Below, piece by piece: positions 22,047 through 34,432 of a DNA stretch of 64,000 nucleotides (position 1 is the first letter of the stretch; each line of letters starts with the position of its first letter). The DNA is from Tetrapyrgos nigripes. Taxonomy: Eukaryota > Basidiomycota > Agaricomycetes > Agaricales > Campanellaceae. A program made the position numbers and the translations under genes. The notes under the pieces were generated by a model. The model searched no databases and had not been told where the DNA came from. It saw only the letters and a program-made list of their open reading frames with translations. Location: assembly GCA_013368315.1 (NCBI GenBank), contig JAACJM010000034.1:372001-436000 (forward strand). The letters are read 5' to 3'.

Positions 22047-23103
22047 CGAGGCCGAATGAAATGAGGACGGGTTCTTTACACTCGGTTTCTGCATGTGGCT
22101 ATGTTCAAAGCCTCCCGATTTTTCCCGTCCGTCTCCTTTTGACCCGTTACTGCACTTTTCACTCACTGACCTTTTTCTCTTCTTTCATCCTCTTCGCAAT
22201 TTAAAAAAGCTACATTTTATTTGTATTTTATTTCTTGTATTCTTAACATTTCCTTCCGACCCTCGACTTCTGCTTGTGGCTATGCTTAAATGGTCCCGTC
22301 TATCCGTCCGATAAACGGGTTTGGACCGATTTTATCCGTGTGGCTAGTCTTATGGTAATCTCACAGCGTGAGCCATGCCAGTGCCTTATTACGTAAGTAA
22401 GAGCGGCATCGCAAGGGCAAGAGGATTTCGAAACTGAACTGCTTCGTTATTTCATTTATGTACTTAGATACTATGTAGGACAGCATGTATAAAGTTATAG
22501 AGAAAAATATGGAGTAGAAGATGTATATATCGAGCGTAGAGATCTGCAGCCCGAAGCTTGGCGCGGAAGTGGCTGTGTACTCACGGAAATGAACTTCAAG
22601 TCTTTCCGCAAGTTCTGCTTTGTTTTTTCCCAGGATTTTTAGTATGCAGAGTGAGAGAAGCTACTTAGAACGAAATATGAAATAAAATCAGTAAATTTTG
22701 ACCTTTTTTGTGGAAGAAAGGCAGGCAAACCATACGTGAGAATATTTCTTACTTACCTAATAACTGGCTGGCACGGGTCAGCCCTATTCAAAAGCGCCAG
22801 ACTACATATATACACACGAAGTGTAGGACATGTATATATCGTCAGTCTGGATACTTGAGACTACCGTGCAGCTGTGTATTTTCCTCACCCGTTCTCCTTA
22901 TCAAAGGCTAACCTGCCACTTTTTTGCTCGCAAAATCCTTTGAGGGCAGTGCTCCAACAGGCGCATCTACATATCTTTTAGCGGTGACTCAAAAGATGTC
23001 TCCTCTCATCTCTCTTTCCTAATGGCAGCACCCTTCAGTTTTTTTACTAATTAATAACTAATTGTAACGGTCCTTACTTTTCACCCGAGTCGTACAAGTA
23101 GAC
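22047..23103. repeat. Second copy of the dispersed repeat, split by a 525-bp insertion
   Basis: Blocks corresponding to the 17,977-18,330 copy lie at 22047-22110 (opening motif), 22263-22345 and 22871-23103. The last two are continuous in the first copy (join at GTGTGGCTGTG) but are separated here by 22346-22870. The bases GCT are present on both sides of the insertion (22343-22345 and 22871-22873), as a 3-bp target duplication would produce. Confidence 0.75.
22346..22870. mobile_element. 525-bp insertion within the dispersed repeat
   Basis: The insertion is defined by comparison with the uninterrupted copy. It starts AGTCTTATGGTAATCTCAC and ends TTGAGACTACCGTGCA. Near the ends, ATGGTAATCTCA and the complement of TGAGACTACCGT match at 10 of 12 positions. 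An internal inverted repeat (AGACTACATATATACA paired with TGTATATATCGTCAGTCT) lies at about 22,798-22,850. No coding region is recognised and the superfamily is unassigned. Confidence 0.6.
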
Positions 23104-24555
23104 CTCTTTCTATTCTATGAAATAGACGAGATACAGTGTGCAGTACAACAGTGGTGAAGGTAAAAAGTAAGGACTGTTACACTTTTTTACAAGTCCTTGT
23201 GTGCTTTGCACTGCACTATTCTGGATATAGTCATGTCTCAGCGCCAGCCTTGAGATCCTTGTCCAGTCTCTCTTGCTCTCATCTCTCTCTCTCTCTTGGG
23301 TTGTATTGCTATGGTGATCCCCCCTCATCCACCCTTTGGCCCATACTTCCAGCAACAACTTGACTATACTGGCTTCCCCAAACTCAGCTTCGCACAAACT
23401 CAACAACGTCTGGAACTACTCGACTCCCTCTTCACCATCCAAAATTCTGCCAGAGGTCTTTGGAAGGCTCATGACAGCCCATCTACACACAAGGACTTCC
23501 TTAGCACTACATGGCACCAGGCCCACTTCCTTTGGTATGTTCTTGAAGCCTTGTTTGTGTATTTGGATGATGAGATTTCTCTAGGAAGGGTTTTAGAGCT
23601 GTTTGATGAGGAAAGGAGGTTGACAAACACTGTGGTGGCTCTAGAGCTCTCCAATTGTTATGCTGACATCTCCAGTCTCTGCTGGGTTGCTGACAAGCTT
23701 TGTCCTCATCTTCCACTAACAGTACTATGACCAGAAGACATCAGTCAGCCCATCACCTCCATTCCTTTATCCCACATCCCTTCATGTACTCAGGATTGAG
23801 TATAGACAGGTGTCCAGACAGACACTTCGACTCCTCTTCTCAGTCATGACCAGGATTGAGTTGAGACAGGTCTTAGCTCATGTGAGACTGATGCTACTAC
23901 CTCAACTCCTCTCCATATTCATTCACCATTACCACTGCCCCAATGGCTGTCACTCAACCACCTTGCGGTCCTGAAGACATTCCATGTTGGCACACCTGTT
24001 TACCACTGGCCAAGTCTTCTCTTGGCCCTGGCCAATGCACTATGTTGACATCTGCACCATCATCAAGTGCAGATACCACCCCCGATCCGAAATGTCGATG
24101 TCGTAACTGTCACCCAAAGTATTGGACTTCACAAACACAAACACAAACACAACCTATCACTATTCTTCCCCAGTTGTCCTCATCATCCACTATTCCCTCG
24201 AAGTTGTTGAAGTCTGTCTCTAAGATCATTAGACAGGCTTTAGGCCCATCTTTCAAGGACTCTGTCATTATACTTCTTCCTGGGACTTGATTCATTTCTT
24301 TTATCTTTTCATTCTCTTTTTGTATAGATTCCTACTGTAGGTAGTAATCTAGTGGAGAGAGTGTAATGGGCTGCCCTGTTTAGGTATATCTTATTTTTTC
24401 CTGCCCTTAAATTTCCTTTACCAATACTTAGATAATCATCATTATCTTTACTTTTTACCTTCACCACTGTCATACTGTACACTGTATCTCGTCCATTTCA
24501 CAGAATAGAAAGAGGTCTACTTGTACAACTCGAGTGAAAAGTAAGGACTGTTACA
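23063..24555. mobile_element. 1.5 kb element with 108-bp terminal inverted repeats
   Basis: Bases 23063-23170 and the complement of 24448-24555 are both 108 bp and differ at few positions. They begin TGTAACGGTCCTTACTTTTC and TGTAACAGTCCTTACTTTTC respectively. CTAAT flanks both ends (23058-23062 and 24556-24560), a 5-bp duplication. The left repeat is followed by a second inverted copy of the outermost bases (AAGTAAGGACTGTTACA near 23,163-23,180). The element carries a 144-codon reading frame but no transposase I can recognise. The superfamily is not assignable by eye. Confidence 0.75.
23296..24290 (+). CDS. Unrecognised gene carried by the 108-bp-TIR element (partly broken)
   Basis: A first frame (23296-23730) begins MGCIAMVIPPHPPFGPYFQQ and continues with a helical, aromatic-rich sequence including FLWYVLEALFVYLDDEISLG and SLCWVADKLCPHLPL. 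Further coding-like sequence to 24,290 lies in shifted frames: YHPRSEMSMS (about 24,072-24,101), and at the end VSKIIRQALGPSFKDSVII. There is no DDE motif and no known domain. It may be a captured host gene, an accessory gene, or a transposon-specific protein. Stops between the blocks suggest decay or undetected introns. Confidence 0.35.
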
Positions 24556-25250
24556 CTAATGCTGTCAAAGCCATTCTGCTCAGCTTTATTTTTCATTTTC
24601 TGTCCACTTGAATGCTTTAAGACTGTCTATCACAATCAAGGATGCTGGACAATTCATCATGCTAGAACCCTGAGTCTTAAAGATGATTGCTACCGAGTAC
24701 ACAAGGCGACTCACAGTGCTATGACGGTGCAGAGAAGGATATGATCTTAGCTATGTCCACAGTACTTCTCTACTTTTTTTCTTTGACCTTGTTCTATGTT
24801 AGCTCTTAATAAACAATATTAATAAATATGAAAGGTGGCAAATGCAATTGATACTAATCCTCATGGTTGACAAAAGGTCTAAATTGAGGAGGCACTCTGA
24901 CATGGACACTATTGAGGTGCAGTAATACTTTCAATTATTAATTCATTACAAGTTTTTTTCTGACCATTTTTAGGAGAGCAACCTTTGCAAGGCTATATGG
25001 CAAAAGATGGAAGCAGAAAGAGCATCAAAGTGAGTAGAAAAAGAGATGAATATGTCTCCCAGACCCAGACCAATGCCATATACCAAACAGAAAGCCTTTA
25101 ACAGGTCAACCATGACTATCCAGGAAATCACTACCAATTCAGCAGAACCTTGCCAGCCACAACAAGACATCATGCAGAAAAGGGAGGTGAAGAGACAGGA
25201 TGGAAACCAATATAAGTAAACACGCAGGCAGAGAAAATTGTCTATTGCTA

Positions 25251-28200
25251 AGATAGGCGTCTCCAGGAACTGGTATCCTTATGTAAGCCAGTTATATAAG
25301 CATTACATAAGCGGCCAAATCTGAGTCGAGGCGGAGCGAAAATTTTTAGTGGGTCTGGGAGGGTGAAAAACAATGAAGAATGGTTGTATTTGAGTACAGA
25401 TTTGACATGTAAGGTATATAGAGCTATGGAAGAGCATGTTTAGCTGCTCTAAGCATCTCTGGAGGGAGGGTCCTGTGTCCATGGTACCTTCTGTTAACCC
25501 AGGCTGCTTGGGCACCATCCAGGCCTTCAGAATATGCATGGATGTAGCGAGCAGACTGGTTTGCATACCTGTATGACAGAGAAAACAATCAGTAAGGAAA
25601 ATGAAAGAATGAAAGCATTATGCACTTAAGAATCTGTAGATGTGGAATGTCATCCAGACAAGCTTTCACATTGGCCTTCATCTCCTCCATATTGTCTGTC
25701 TTTGCTGTCAACCTGTACCTATACTTTGCAGCACCCCAGTATTGTTCAATGAAGTTGGTTTCACAGTGGTATTTCAGGTAGAAGTCACAGATGTGGCCTC
25801 AGGCTTCAATGTATTCTTGGATCAGCAGCTTTTGAGCAACAAAGTCAGGATACAATCCACGTTCCCAAAGGATCTGCTCCATACCCTTGAACCAGCCAGG
25901 CATTGTAGGATGCCACATGGGGTAATAGAGGGGTTGATGGGTACCATCTGGCAAGAATGTGTTGCGCATTTAGGGTCCATTCAGATGATGAGTCCAGCCA
26001 TTTTTTGGTCCCTTGGGCATTTTGCGAGCAGAGAGAGCATTGGCTGCACATTTTTGGTGAGACAGAGCATTGTCAAACATAAAGAGACCAGTCCTCATTC
26101 CATGTGTTTTGTTCTCGAAAATGTTGATGGCTTTTTCAACTTCCATGAGCAGATCTTCACAGTCAAAATAGCCGTCTCTGGCCTTGCCAGCTTCGAAGAA
26201 TAGACGAGCTTCACTAAACAAAAGGATATATTCATTAGAGAGATTTAAGGAGACAATACAATTCTGTAACACACTCTTCGTCATCCTTTAAGAGACCCCA
26301 ATCCGGCATCAAGAAAGCAGAAACCATCAGAGACGGACCCTCTTCCTTTTTCTCTGGCTCTGCATCCATACTCGGGTGGTACCAGACTGACTTCCTGCAG
26401 TCATGTGTGTAAAATGTTGATTCATCATGAGTAATAAGATGAAGGCGGAATCATGGGCCTTGTGCAACATCAAAACCATCTGGAAAGGTTGGGTTGCCTT
26501 CATTGTCATAGGTCACCATTCTCTTCTCGTACTCTTTCCACCACTCAACAAACTCATTCCGGTATGCAACAATATCCTCTCTTTCATGTCCATCAATGTA
26601 CATCCCTCTTTTCTTCTTTCCATAGTGCCAATCAAGCTTTTTCATCCATCATTGAGCAGTCCGAAGTGATATGTTGATGTCTTTACCATCTTTGACTCTA
26701 ATCCTCTGCTGGATTTCCTCGCTGGTGACAAACTTGACAATATCCTTTGCAAAAATATATTGCTTCTTTGACTTTCAAGCAGGAACACCTTCAGCTCACT
26801 TGCAAAATCCTCATCGTTGAAAATGGATGGATGGAAGGCACCATAACAATGGGTAGGGAGATCTCCATGACTGAGGTAACAATGGAGCCAGGTGCATATC
26901 TTCTGGCCATAAGAAACACTTTTACTCTGACTCCTCACTGTGAGAAAAGAGGCTTGTTTCCAGGTGAGCTTGGTGTACCCATCCAGATACAGGTTGAGTG
27001 CAGCAACCATTGCAGTGATACGACTTCGGAACACCACATCAAGTTTTTTATCCTTCACTTTCAAGCTCAATCCTCACAGCGCTTTACAGAGAGCTGGCCA
27101 ATCCCAATAATGCAAGGCATTTAATGCCGCATCAGCACTTGTCTGGGGCTCTGGGACAGTGGGAAGGTGCCTCAACTCATTGAAAATTTTGTTGAGACAT
27201 GCACGGGCCAAGTAAGGATCTGTGAGAGAATCCCAATCCACATGCTGTTCAGTCTGTGAGTTTGCATTCATTTTTCTTTGGAGATTATCACACACCTTGT
27301 CTTTGATCAAATCCACAGATGGTGCTGTTGCAGCCTCTTCATCATCAGAATCCTCTTCATCACTTGACTGCGTGTCAGAGGAATCTGAAGAAGTATCCGA
27401 GCTCGACTTGTTTGCACCAGGTGATTTATTTGGCACACTCTCTTGCTTGGAGAAAAAATCTGAGATGAGTTTTCCGCCTTTAGACTTGTATTCTTTTCGC
27501 TGGGCTGTGTGTCTGTGCTGAGTCCTGGGAGCATTGCCAGTGTAATGGGTGGGGCGCTTGGCTCTTTTTGCCTTCTGAGTCTCCTGCTCTCACAAAATTG
27601 CATCCTGCTGCATTTGGTGTAAAAAGCCAGTGAAGGCTTCCAAGGTGAGCTCCTCTGTGATCACTGCCTCCTCTTCATCAGCACTTTCTTCAGCATCAGA
27701 ATCATCACATTCCAGAACCACTCCCAACTCCTCCAATGCAACAAAGCAACTATTGATGTCACTGACACTGTCACCATCTGGAATGGCGAGCCAATCAGGG
27801 ACTTCGTCATTGAGAATGGGTTTGTATCCAAATCTGACAGTGGCAATAGGACATGCTGTGAGTGTATTGGCAGCTGCTTCAGGGGTTTCAAAGAGTGTGG
27901 GAATGTTGTCATAATTGGGAAGGTGGGCGTTTTGAGCTTTCTTTGCGTTTTGAGCTCGTGCAATGGTGCTAGCTCTTTTCTTGCCCATTTTCGTGTTGAT
28001 AAGAAAAGTTTTGGGGTGCCAAAAAAGGGAATTTATATGTTTATGTAATGCATAGCCACTGGCCAATGCGAAAACTTTTTCTCCTCCACAATTTTTTTTT
28101 TCATTGCAACGGACTCAGATAGTCAAAATGAGCATTTTTGGGTCAGATCATAAAAGTCAGCCCAGGAAAGGTATTGAAGTCAAAATTTTTTAAACAATCC

Positions 28201-28334
28201 ACACTACACAATGCTCTAAGTACATTCTATAATAGATTGAAGGAAAAGAACAAGTTTTGAGGGTGCAGAATGCAGTCAACAATGAGTGAGACTTTTGCTT
28301 ACATAAGGGTACCGGTTCCTGGAGACACCTATCT
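25251..28334 (-). mobile_element. 3.1 kb DDE transposon with 38-bp TIRs and TA flanks
   Basis: Bases 25251-25288 and the complement of 28297-28334 match at 35 of 38 positions; both start AGATAGG and include GTCTCCAGGAAC. Each end is flanked by TA (25249-25250 and 28335-28336), consistent with the TA duplication of Tc1/mariner-type elements. The interior encodes a degenerate transposase on the minus strand. Because the ends pair almost completely the element is well delimited. Confidence 0.85.
25557..27988 (-). pseudogene. DDE transposase, inactivated (Agaricomycete mariner-like family)
   Basis: On the minus strand the frame starts MGKKRASTIARAQNAKKAQN at 27988. An acidic linker follows, then a DNA-binding-like region (ITAMVAALNLYLDGYTKLTW). 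A DDE-type catalytic core follows, with THDESTFYTH (about 26,430-26,400), FMFDNALSHQK (about 26,080) and NFIEQYWGAAKYRYR (about 25,750-25,715), giving the D, D, E triad in order. The C-terminal part continues SARYIHAYSEGLDGAQAAW across an intron (about 25,570-25,640). Lesions include a stop at about 27,590, frameshifts near 27,430 and 26,642, and a stop before MRNTFLPDG (about 25,970). The protein would cut and paste its own element; here it is dead. Confidence 0.8.
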
Positions 28335-28414
28335 TAGTTAGTCTTCACAGCAAATTCATTTCTGTCATTGTAGGCAGAAGGACTGTACCTAACATTCTTA
28401 TTTTGCTTTCTTAG

Positions 28415-28905
28415 GGTGTCTATATGGTTGTCTGCATGGGTGTCTGCAGACACCCTGCAGACACCCTTCCCAGAAATTACAAATCAGTACAAATTATCTT
28501 GGAGCTTATAGAAACATGCTCAGACATGAGCCAAATACTATCAATTGTTTGATATGATAGGATACTCAAAGATGAGTAGTGAAATGCACGTAGCAAGCAT
28601 CTCAAAGCATTATGAGACATCTTGAGTGTCCTTGCTTTACATATTCACACTGATATACACTCATGAGAATGTAGGGATACTCTCCAGGTATCTTGAATAG
28701 AGAAAATCTGTAAGAATGTTTCAGGGAAAATCTGTGGCTGTGCTTATACTCCTTTTTTTTGAAGATTTTTACACTCTGTGTACAGCTAATACACAACTTT
28801 AAAAACATCCTGTAGGTCATATATATATGGTATGGTACATATAGTCCTATACAGTAATCTACAATGCTATGCAAAGGGTGTCTGCATGGGTGTGTCTGCA
28901 GATTT
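28415..28905. repeat. Segment bounded by GGGTGTCTGCA-type palindromic motifs
   Basis: Around 28,432-28,468 GGGTGTCTGCAGACACCC is a perfect palindrome followed by another CTGCAGACACCC. Around 28,876-28,902 the motif recurs as GGGTGTCTGCATGGGTGTG. This may be a short inverted-repeat element, but neither boundary nor target duplication can be fixed. No gene is seen from 28,340 to 29,549. Confidence 0.35.
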
Positions 28906-29549
28906 ACCTATACCGATTTAGATGAAAAATATCAATATCCTATCCTTGCATCCAAAGCCATTCTTCCACTGAGCATAGTATACATTCCACCCTTGATACC
29001 TTTGAATGAAACCTTCCCTCCTGTTATAGTTCTACATGTGGAAAAAAATATGGAAATGACAACCTAACTATGTTAGATGCATCAAAACAGCCTTGTACCT
29101 GCCACATGCAGCATTGGCCCACACCCCTTTCATTGGTTGAGATGTCGGCCCAAACCTTTGTGATTATCAATATTACAATCATATCTAGAGTATAGGCTAC
29201 AATTTGCTATGATGGACCATCAGAAAATGTGGTGAGGCTGCAGAGCAAAACAGGTGGTCAAGAGCATGACAGACGTGTCAAGAAAGCTCGTGCAGCAGGG
29301 GTAAAGGCCAAAGATTTACCTGCAGAATTTGTATGACTAATCTAGTCACAGTTTGGTCACAGTGGGTCAAGGAGCCTCAAATTGCGACTTTTCATATCTC
29401 TTTGAAACTCTGCCAATAGTACTATATAACACATCTATTATCTTCATATAAACTACTCTAGAATACTTGTAGTATACTTAGATTTCGGTCAAATCAAGAA
29501 TGTGGAATAAAAAGGGCACCATGAGATGTTTTGGGTCAAGGACTCCAAG

Positions 29550-32500
29550 ATCATTAGGAAAAGCCTCATATACATTTTCATGCAATAAATGCATGAGAAT
29601 GCATTAAATTGCAAGATTACACATATTATGCTCCTCATGCAAGTCCTTTCTTGAGTTCCAAAACTTATGCACAATTATGCAACAATGATACACATCTTAT
29701 GCAACAGAATACATAAGTTATACTCCTCTACTCAACAATATGCAGAGTCAGATATCTGCCTGGTTATCACATTTGACACAATGAAATGAAGATGAATAGA
29801 TAAAAAGTGTATTGGCAATGACTACGAAGTACAATCAAAATGACAAGCTACACTATCTACAAGTAATATCATACAGATAGACAACAGTCTCCACACAACC
29901 TGGACACAATATTGAACAAAAGCCTGTACATAAGAATTATTAGCATAAGGAAGGAAGGATAGGGAGTGCCACACACATACCTGAGCATACGTCAATGAAC
30001 CATGCAATAAGACCTAGAGGCGAGGGGTTGAGGTTGGGAGGGATCAGTCAGTGTCCACATGAAAGGGTAAAAGACATACCTGAACACATGCAGTGTTCTA
30101 AATCCCAGTGACCAATAGGTATGGCTCAGCATGGACCAAAGACAAGGCAGCAGAAATATCAGACATTGGAATAGAAGCAGAAGAAGAAAAAGAAGACGAA
30201 CTGTTCGGAGTGCAGAACAATCAAGGGTACTGGGTGAGCAGCATTTGTCAAGGGGAGTCCTGCAGATGTTGTACCTAAAGTAATGTAAAAGACAGAGATG
30301 TGGAGAGGTTATGAGCATTTTACAATGTGGAATATGGGCAGAAGACATACTGTAATCATCTGTAGGGTGGAAACCATCATGCATCACCATTGACTGGTTG
30401 GGTTTCCCAAATAGCGTGACGGTCAGTGCTCACAGAGGCCTGGTTTCCTGGTTTGAGGTGTGACAGACCAGGAAACATGGAAATTTCTAAATAAAAGGCG
30501 AAAATCTCTATGAAACTCTGCATGTTATATTACTACAAATTAGAGGGAAATGAACTACAAAGATGTCTATTCAGGCAGCAGAAGGTAAGAAGTAGGAAGA
30601 ATAGAACCATCATTATTGTAAGACAGCAAATCCTCCTCCCAAGCATCACACCAAGAATCCTGGCTATCAAAATGCACATACAAAGCATTTGAGGTGAAAG
30701 GGATTTGATCTGCACCAATCTCCATCCCTAGGGCAGTCTGAGTGATGGCAGATAAGGGAATGTCAGTATCATCTGGGTACAATTCATCATCTTCTGCATC
30801 AGCCTTCTCTACAGTACCAGTCTTCAATGATATCTCATCATAAAGTTTTGGATGAGTCTTCAGATAATTGTTCAGAGCCTTGAAGGATTTTGCGCTGCAT
30901 ACACAATCATCACAGAGATTGTACTGCTTCGTTTCAGACTTCTCCCAAGCCTAGAAAATACAGTCAGCTCAATGCACAAAAGTAACCAGAAACAGCAACA
31001 CACCTTGAGAACCATCTTCCTTCATAGGTCTGCATATAATTCTACACCTTCACAAGAGCACCAACAGTCCCATCACGAAGTGGGCCAAGTTTGGTGTTGA
31101 AAGAAGCATCCTCCAGTTTGATTCCAGCCTTGATCTGCACCCTCTGCTGCTCCACTAGATGCTGAAAGAGCTCTTGCTTGAGCTGGTGTTTCAGAACATG
31201 CTGTAGACCAACATCAGCAGGTTGGAAGATGCCTGTACAGTTGCCAGGCATGTAAACGATGATGATGTTGGGATGGTTTTCTGCCATGTATTCACGAAAT
31301 TGAATGCTGGTGTGAACGGGATAGATGTCAATATAGAGAAGGAGCTTCTGATCCTGATCAAGACCATCGTTGTTGATGACTGATTGTCAATACGGCTTGA
31401 TAATTTTGATGATGTATTCAACCATAGTCTGCTGTGTTGCAAAATGGCTGCTGCCACTATTAGCCCAGGTAAAGTCAAAACCATGCTGAACAGCTTTGCT
31501 CATCCCAGGTACTCCAGCCTTTGGAAGGACCCGATGAGTTGCACCAGCCCAAATGGATTGAAAAGGAAGAAAGGTGCCATCAGTGGCACTAGTGACAAAA
31601 ATAGTAAAAGCACGTTTCTCATCCTTTGCCATCATGTCAACCTGCGATGAACCAACTGGAGCAAATGTGTAGCTATTGTTTGGAAGGATATTCACTCCAG
31701 CTTCATCACCGTTGAGACAAAGCTAAGTAAATGTCAGCATTGTTTACTTTCACAAAACAGAGATGCTCATACCTTTGCAGGAATATCATGCCATTTCGAT
31801 ACATAGACATGCCAGAAAAATGTCTCCTCACAAAGCTCATCAGCATCTGCTGGTATGTGCTTCACTGCTTGTGTACCTTTGCGTACTGACCACGATAGAG
31901 AGCTGCTCACAAATTGACATGTGAAGCTGTCAGAACAGACAAACTTGCCATTGACCAAGAGCTGTGGTGCTCATTGCTCAAGAACAGCCAAGATCATTGC
32001 TCTGACAATTGGTACAAGGACAGGAAGGTGGCTAGCACAATAACTCTTGAGGATGTCAAGGATCTCACTCTTTACTTCAGGTACAGAGTCCAGAATTCCA
32101 GTGCATCCACTTCCAGCCAACACTTTTCCATTTGCAACATTCTGGAGGGTCTTAGCAGTGTAATTCTTCGTCTTTGGATCAATCCACTTCTGAATAGTAC
32201 CCTTCCTCAGTTTTGGAAGAAGTTTGTGGAGAATGGGGTTGTTGTGAATGGCCTTCTCGCTCCTAGCAGCGCTGAAGTTGTTGTTGACAATGTAGTAGTT
32301 GATCCAGATCCACACAAAAGGGTGCCAGTAGTTTGTTTTCTCTGCCTTCCCTTCAGTAACACCCTTTTTAGTTCCATTTCGTCCTGCTTGCCACTGCTGG
32401 GTGCTAGGTCTTGAGACAGTGGCAATATCATGACTGTTAACTTGACCCGACAGTCTGGCGTCACCCTCAACCACTTCAATTTCATTTTCGCTCTCACCCC

Positions 32501-34432
32501 CACTCTCACTCTCACTACCCTCCTCCTCCTCAATATTTTTTTGTCTTCTTCTTCTGGCAATAACGAGCAGAGTGCACCCTTGAAAGCTCTTTCTCATGCT
32601 CCTGCTTTGATAGAGCCCTTTTGTCAGCAGCAATTGTTTCTGCTTTGATCTGTGCTTGAACAGCATCATTGTTCTGCTTGATACGTGCTTTGCGCTCCTC
32701 AGAGGTCTCCTTCTGAGTCTAACCTGCCAGCATCATCTGTGCTCCTTTACTGGGACCTTTCCAGCTTGAAACCAGTTTTCCATCAAGTTTGGGCATCGGA
32801 ATTGATGGAGGTGCACTAGGAAGTGCTACGATCTCTCCAGAGAGACAGGGAACCTGGGCTTGCAGAGGAGAAAATGAAGACGAGGGTGAAAGTGATGGAA
32901 AAATTGGTTCACAAGCCAAGGAACTGGTCTCGCTCTGTGACAACTGGGTTTCTGTGGTATCAGGCGACAAAATTCACAGCCGTTTAGCTGCTCTTCCTCC
33001 CTGAACTTTGTTCTCGTATTCAGCATCAGAGATATCAGTGAGTTCAATCTCGCCACCTGATCTCTTGCTTCCAGTTGTGATTGATTCTTCAGAATTCTTG
33101 GGCTTGTGTTTCGGAGGAATCTGTGCTCCTGAATTGACAGCGGCAGTGATGAGACAATTGATCCAGACTTTGCAAAATGTGGTACGATCTGTAGGACTCA
33201 TTTCACATATTGTGTTCTTCATAATCTTTTCCAGACAATCCAAGCCTGCTCCTCTTTCTCTGAACTGAATTGTACCACCAGTCTCCCAGGTCCTAAAGGC
33301 GATTTCCAGTGCATGTCCTAATGCTGAGAACACACCACCTTCTCCAAGTCTCTCTTCATTGAGCGAGAAGTCATAGGATAACTGGCTGATGTCTTCAACA
33401 AAAGGAATGCTGACTGGGAGGTGCTGTAACAATGATCCAAGTCTTTCGACATGAGAAATGAGTTCACGTGGTGGTCCAGTTGGCATAGGAGGAGGCTTAG
33501 TAGATTTGCCCTTGGGCATGTTGGTGGTTTGAGAGAAAAGTAGACTTTATGTATATAAATAGTATCAGTTTCATAGAGTTTTCCTGAATTTGACAACAAT
33601 AAGAGTCTCAACTTTCCCAAATAGGAAGTAGGGAAAACATATTTATTCGAAAAAATTAGAAATGGTACCATACTGTACTCAAATTGTCTTGTACTCTTCC
33701 ATACCCTGTCCTCATGTCTCGGACTCCATCCTGGCTCAGAGTTTCCTCACTCAAGCACTGTCACGGTCATTTTCTGGATGGTTTCCAGTTGGGAAGTTCC
33801 AGTGGCTATGCCACCCTGACATCATAGTTTCCTCCCTACAGACGATTACAGTAACCTATTATCAATCACTGAAAAATATTCTATGTACTTTACACCAAAG
33901 CAACCCCTGACATATCAAGCACTAGCTCCCGTTCTGGGTAACTGGCTCGTATTTCACTCCAGTCCCTCAACTTTTCCATCTTATATTCAACGAGCTGTTC
34001 TTCTCTTTTTGTCATATCTGGCCTTCCATACTACTGTACTGGATTTTCTAGGCTCATCACTACTGGGATGAGCCTCAATGCTCTCTCTGTAAGCTTTTAC
34101 ACAGATTGGTATGATTAGAATCATTCTTGACGAGCATAGTGGCCATTTCTCTTTCTCTTTGTGGTCAGTGTGAGTCTGAGGGTCTGTGTCAGGAGTTGAT
34201 TGCACCATAAGAGTGGAATGTAGGTGTTGCAGCAGTATGCGTTTTTATCCAACTTCGAGCATACGCTATGCACTAGGATGCATAAAGTTGCACAGAATGC
34301 GTAATTATTCAACTCGTCTCAAACTTTATGCAAAATGCAGTATAAGTTTTGTAAAATTTTGCATTTTTATGCACAAAACACATAATTATACAGTTATTGC
34401 ATGAAGATGTATATGAGGCTTTTCCTGATGAT
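29550..34432 (-). mobile_element. 4.9 kb DDE_1 transposon with 39-bp TIRs
   Basis: Bases 29550-29588 and the complement of 34394-34432 match at 37 of 39 positions, sharing AGGAAAAGCCTCATATACAT. Between them lies a DDE_1-type transposase relic on the minus strand. The flanks are GACTCCAAG on the left and GACTGTACT on the right. They share only GACT and one further position, so a decayed 9-bp duplication is possible but not shown. No TA flank is present. AT-rich repeats with TTATGCA motifs lie just inside both ends. Confidence 0.75.
30567..33519 (-). pseudogene. DDE_1 superfamily transposase, inactivated
   Basis: On the minus strand the frame starts MPKGKSTKPPPMPTGPPREL (33519). In the same frame it meets TGA just after AAKRL (about 32,972) and TAG before TQKETSEERKARIKQ (about 32,720). 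A further block (about 32,350-31,975) reads GTIQKWIDPKTKNYTAKTLQ. The catalytic core follows with LNGDEAG (about 31,715), YIDIYPVH (about 31,340) and CTGIFQPADVG (about 31,235-31,205), supplying the acidic triad of the DDE_1 fold (D, D, D/E). The C-terminal region continues to about 30,567 with an acidic ELYPDDTDIPLS segment. Multiple stops show the gene is dead. It would have mobilised the surrounding 39-bp TIR element. Confidence 0.75.

Noticed and set aside
29992..30390. 132-codon minus-strand frame within the left part of the DDE_1 element
   Set aside because: No domain, unusual composition and no matching exon; it looks like a chance frame in AT-rich transposon DNA.
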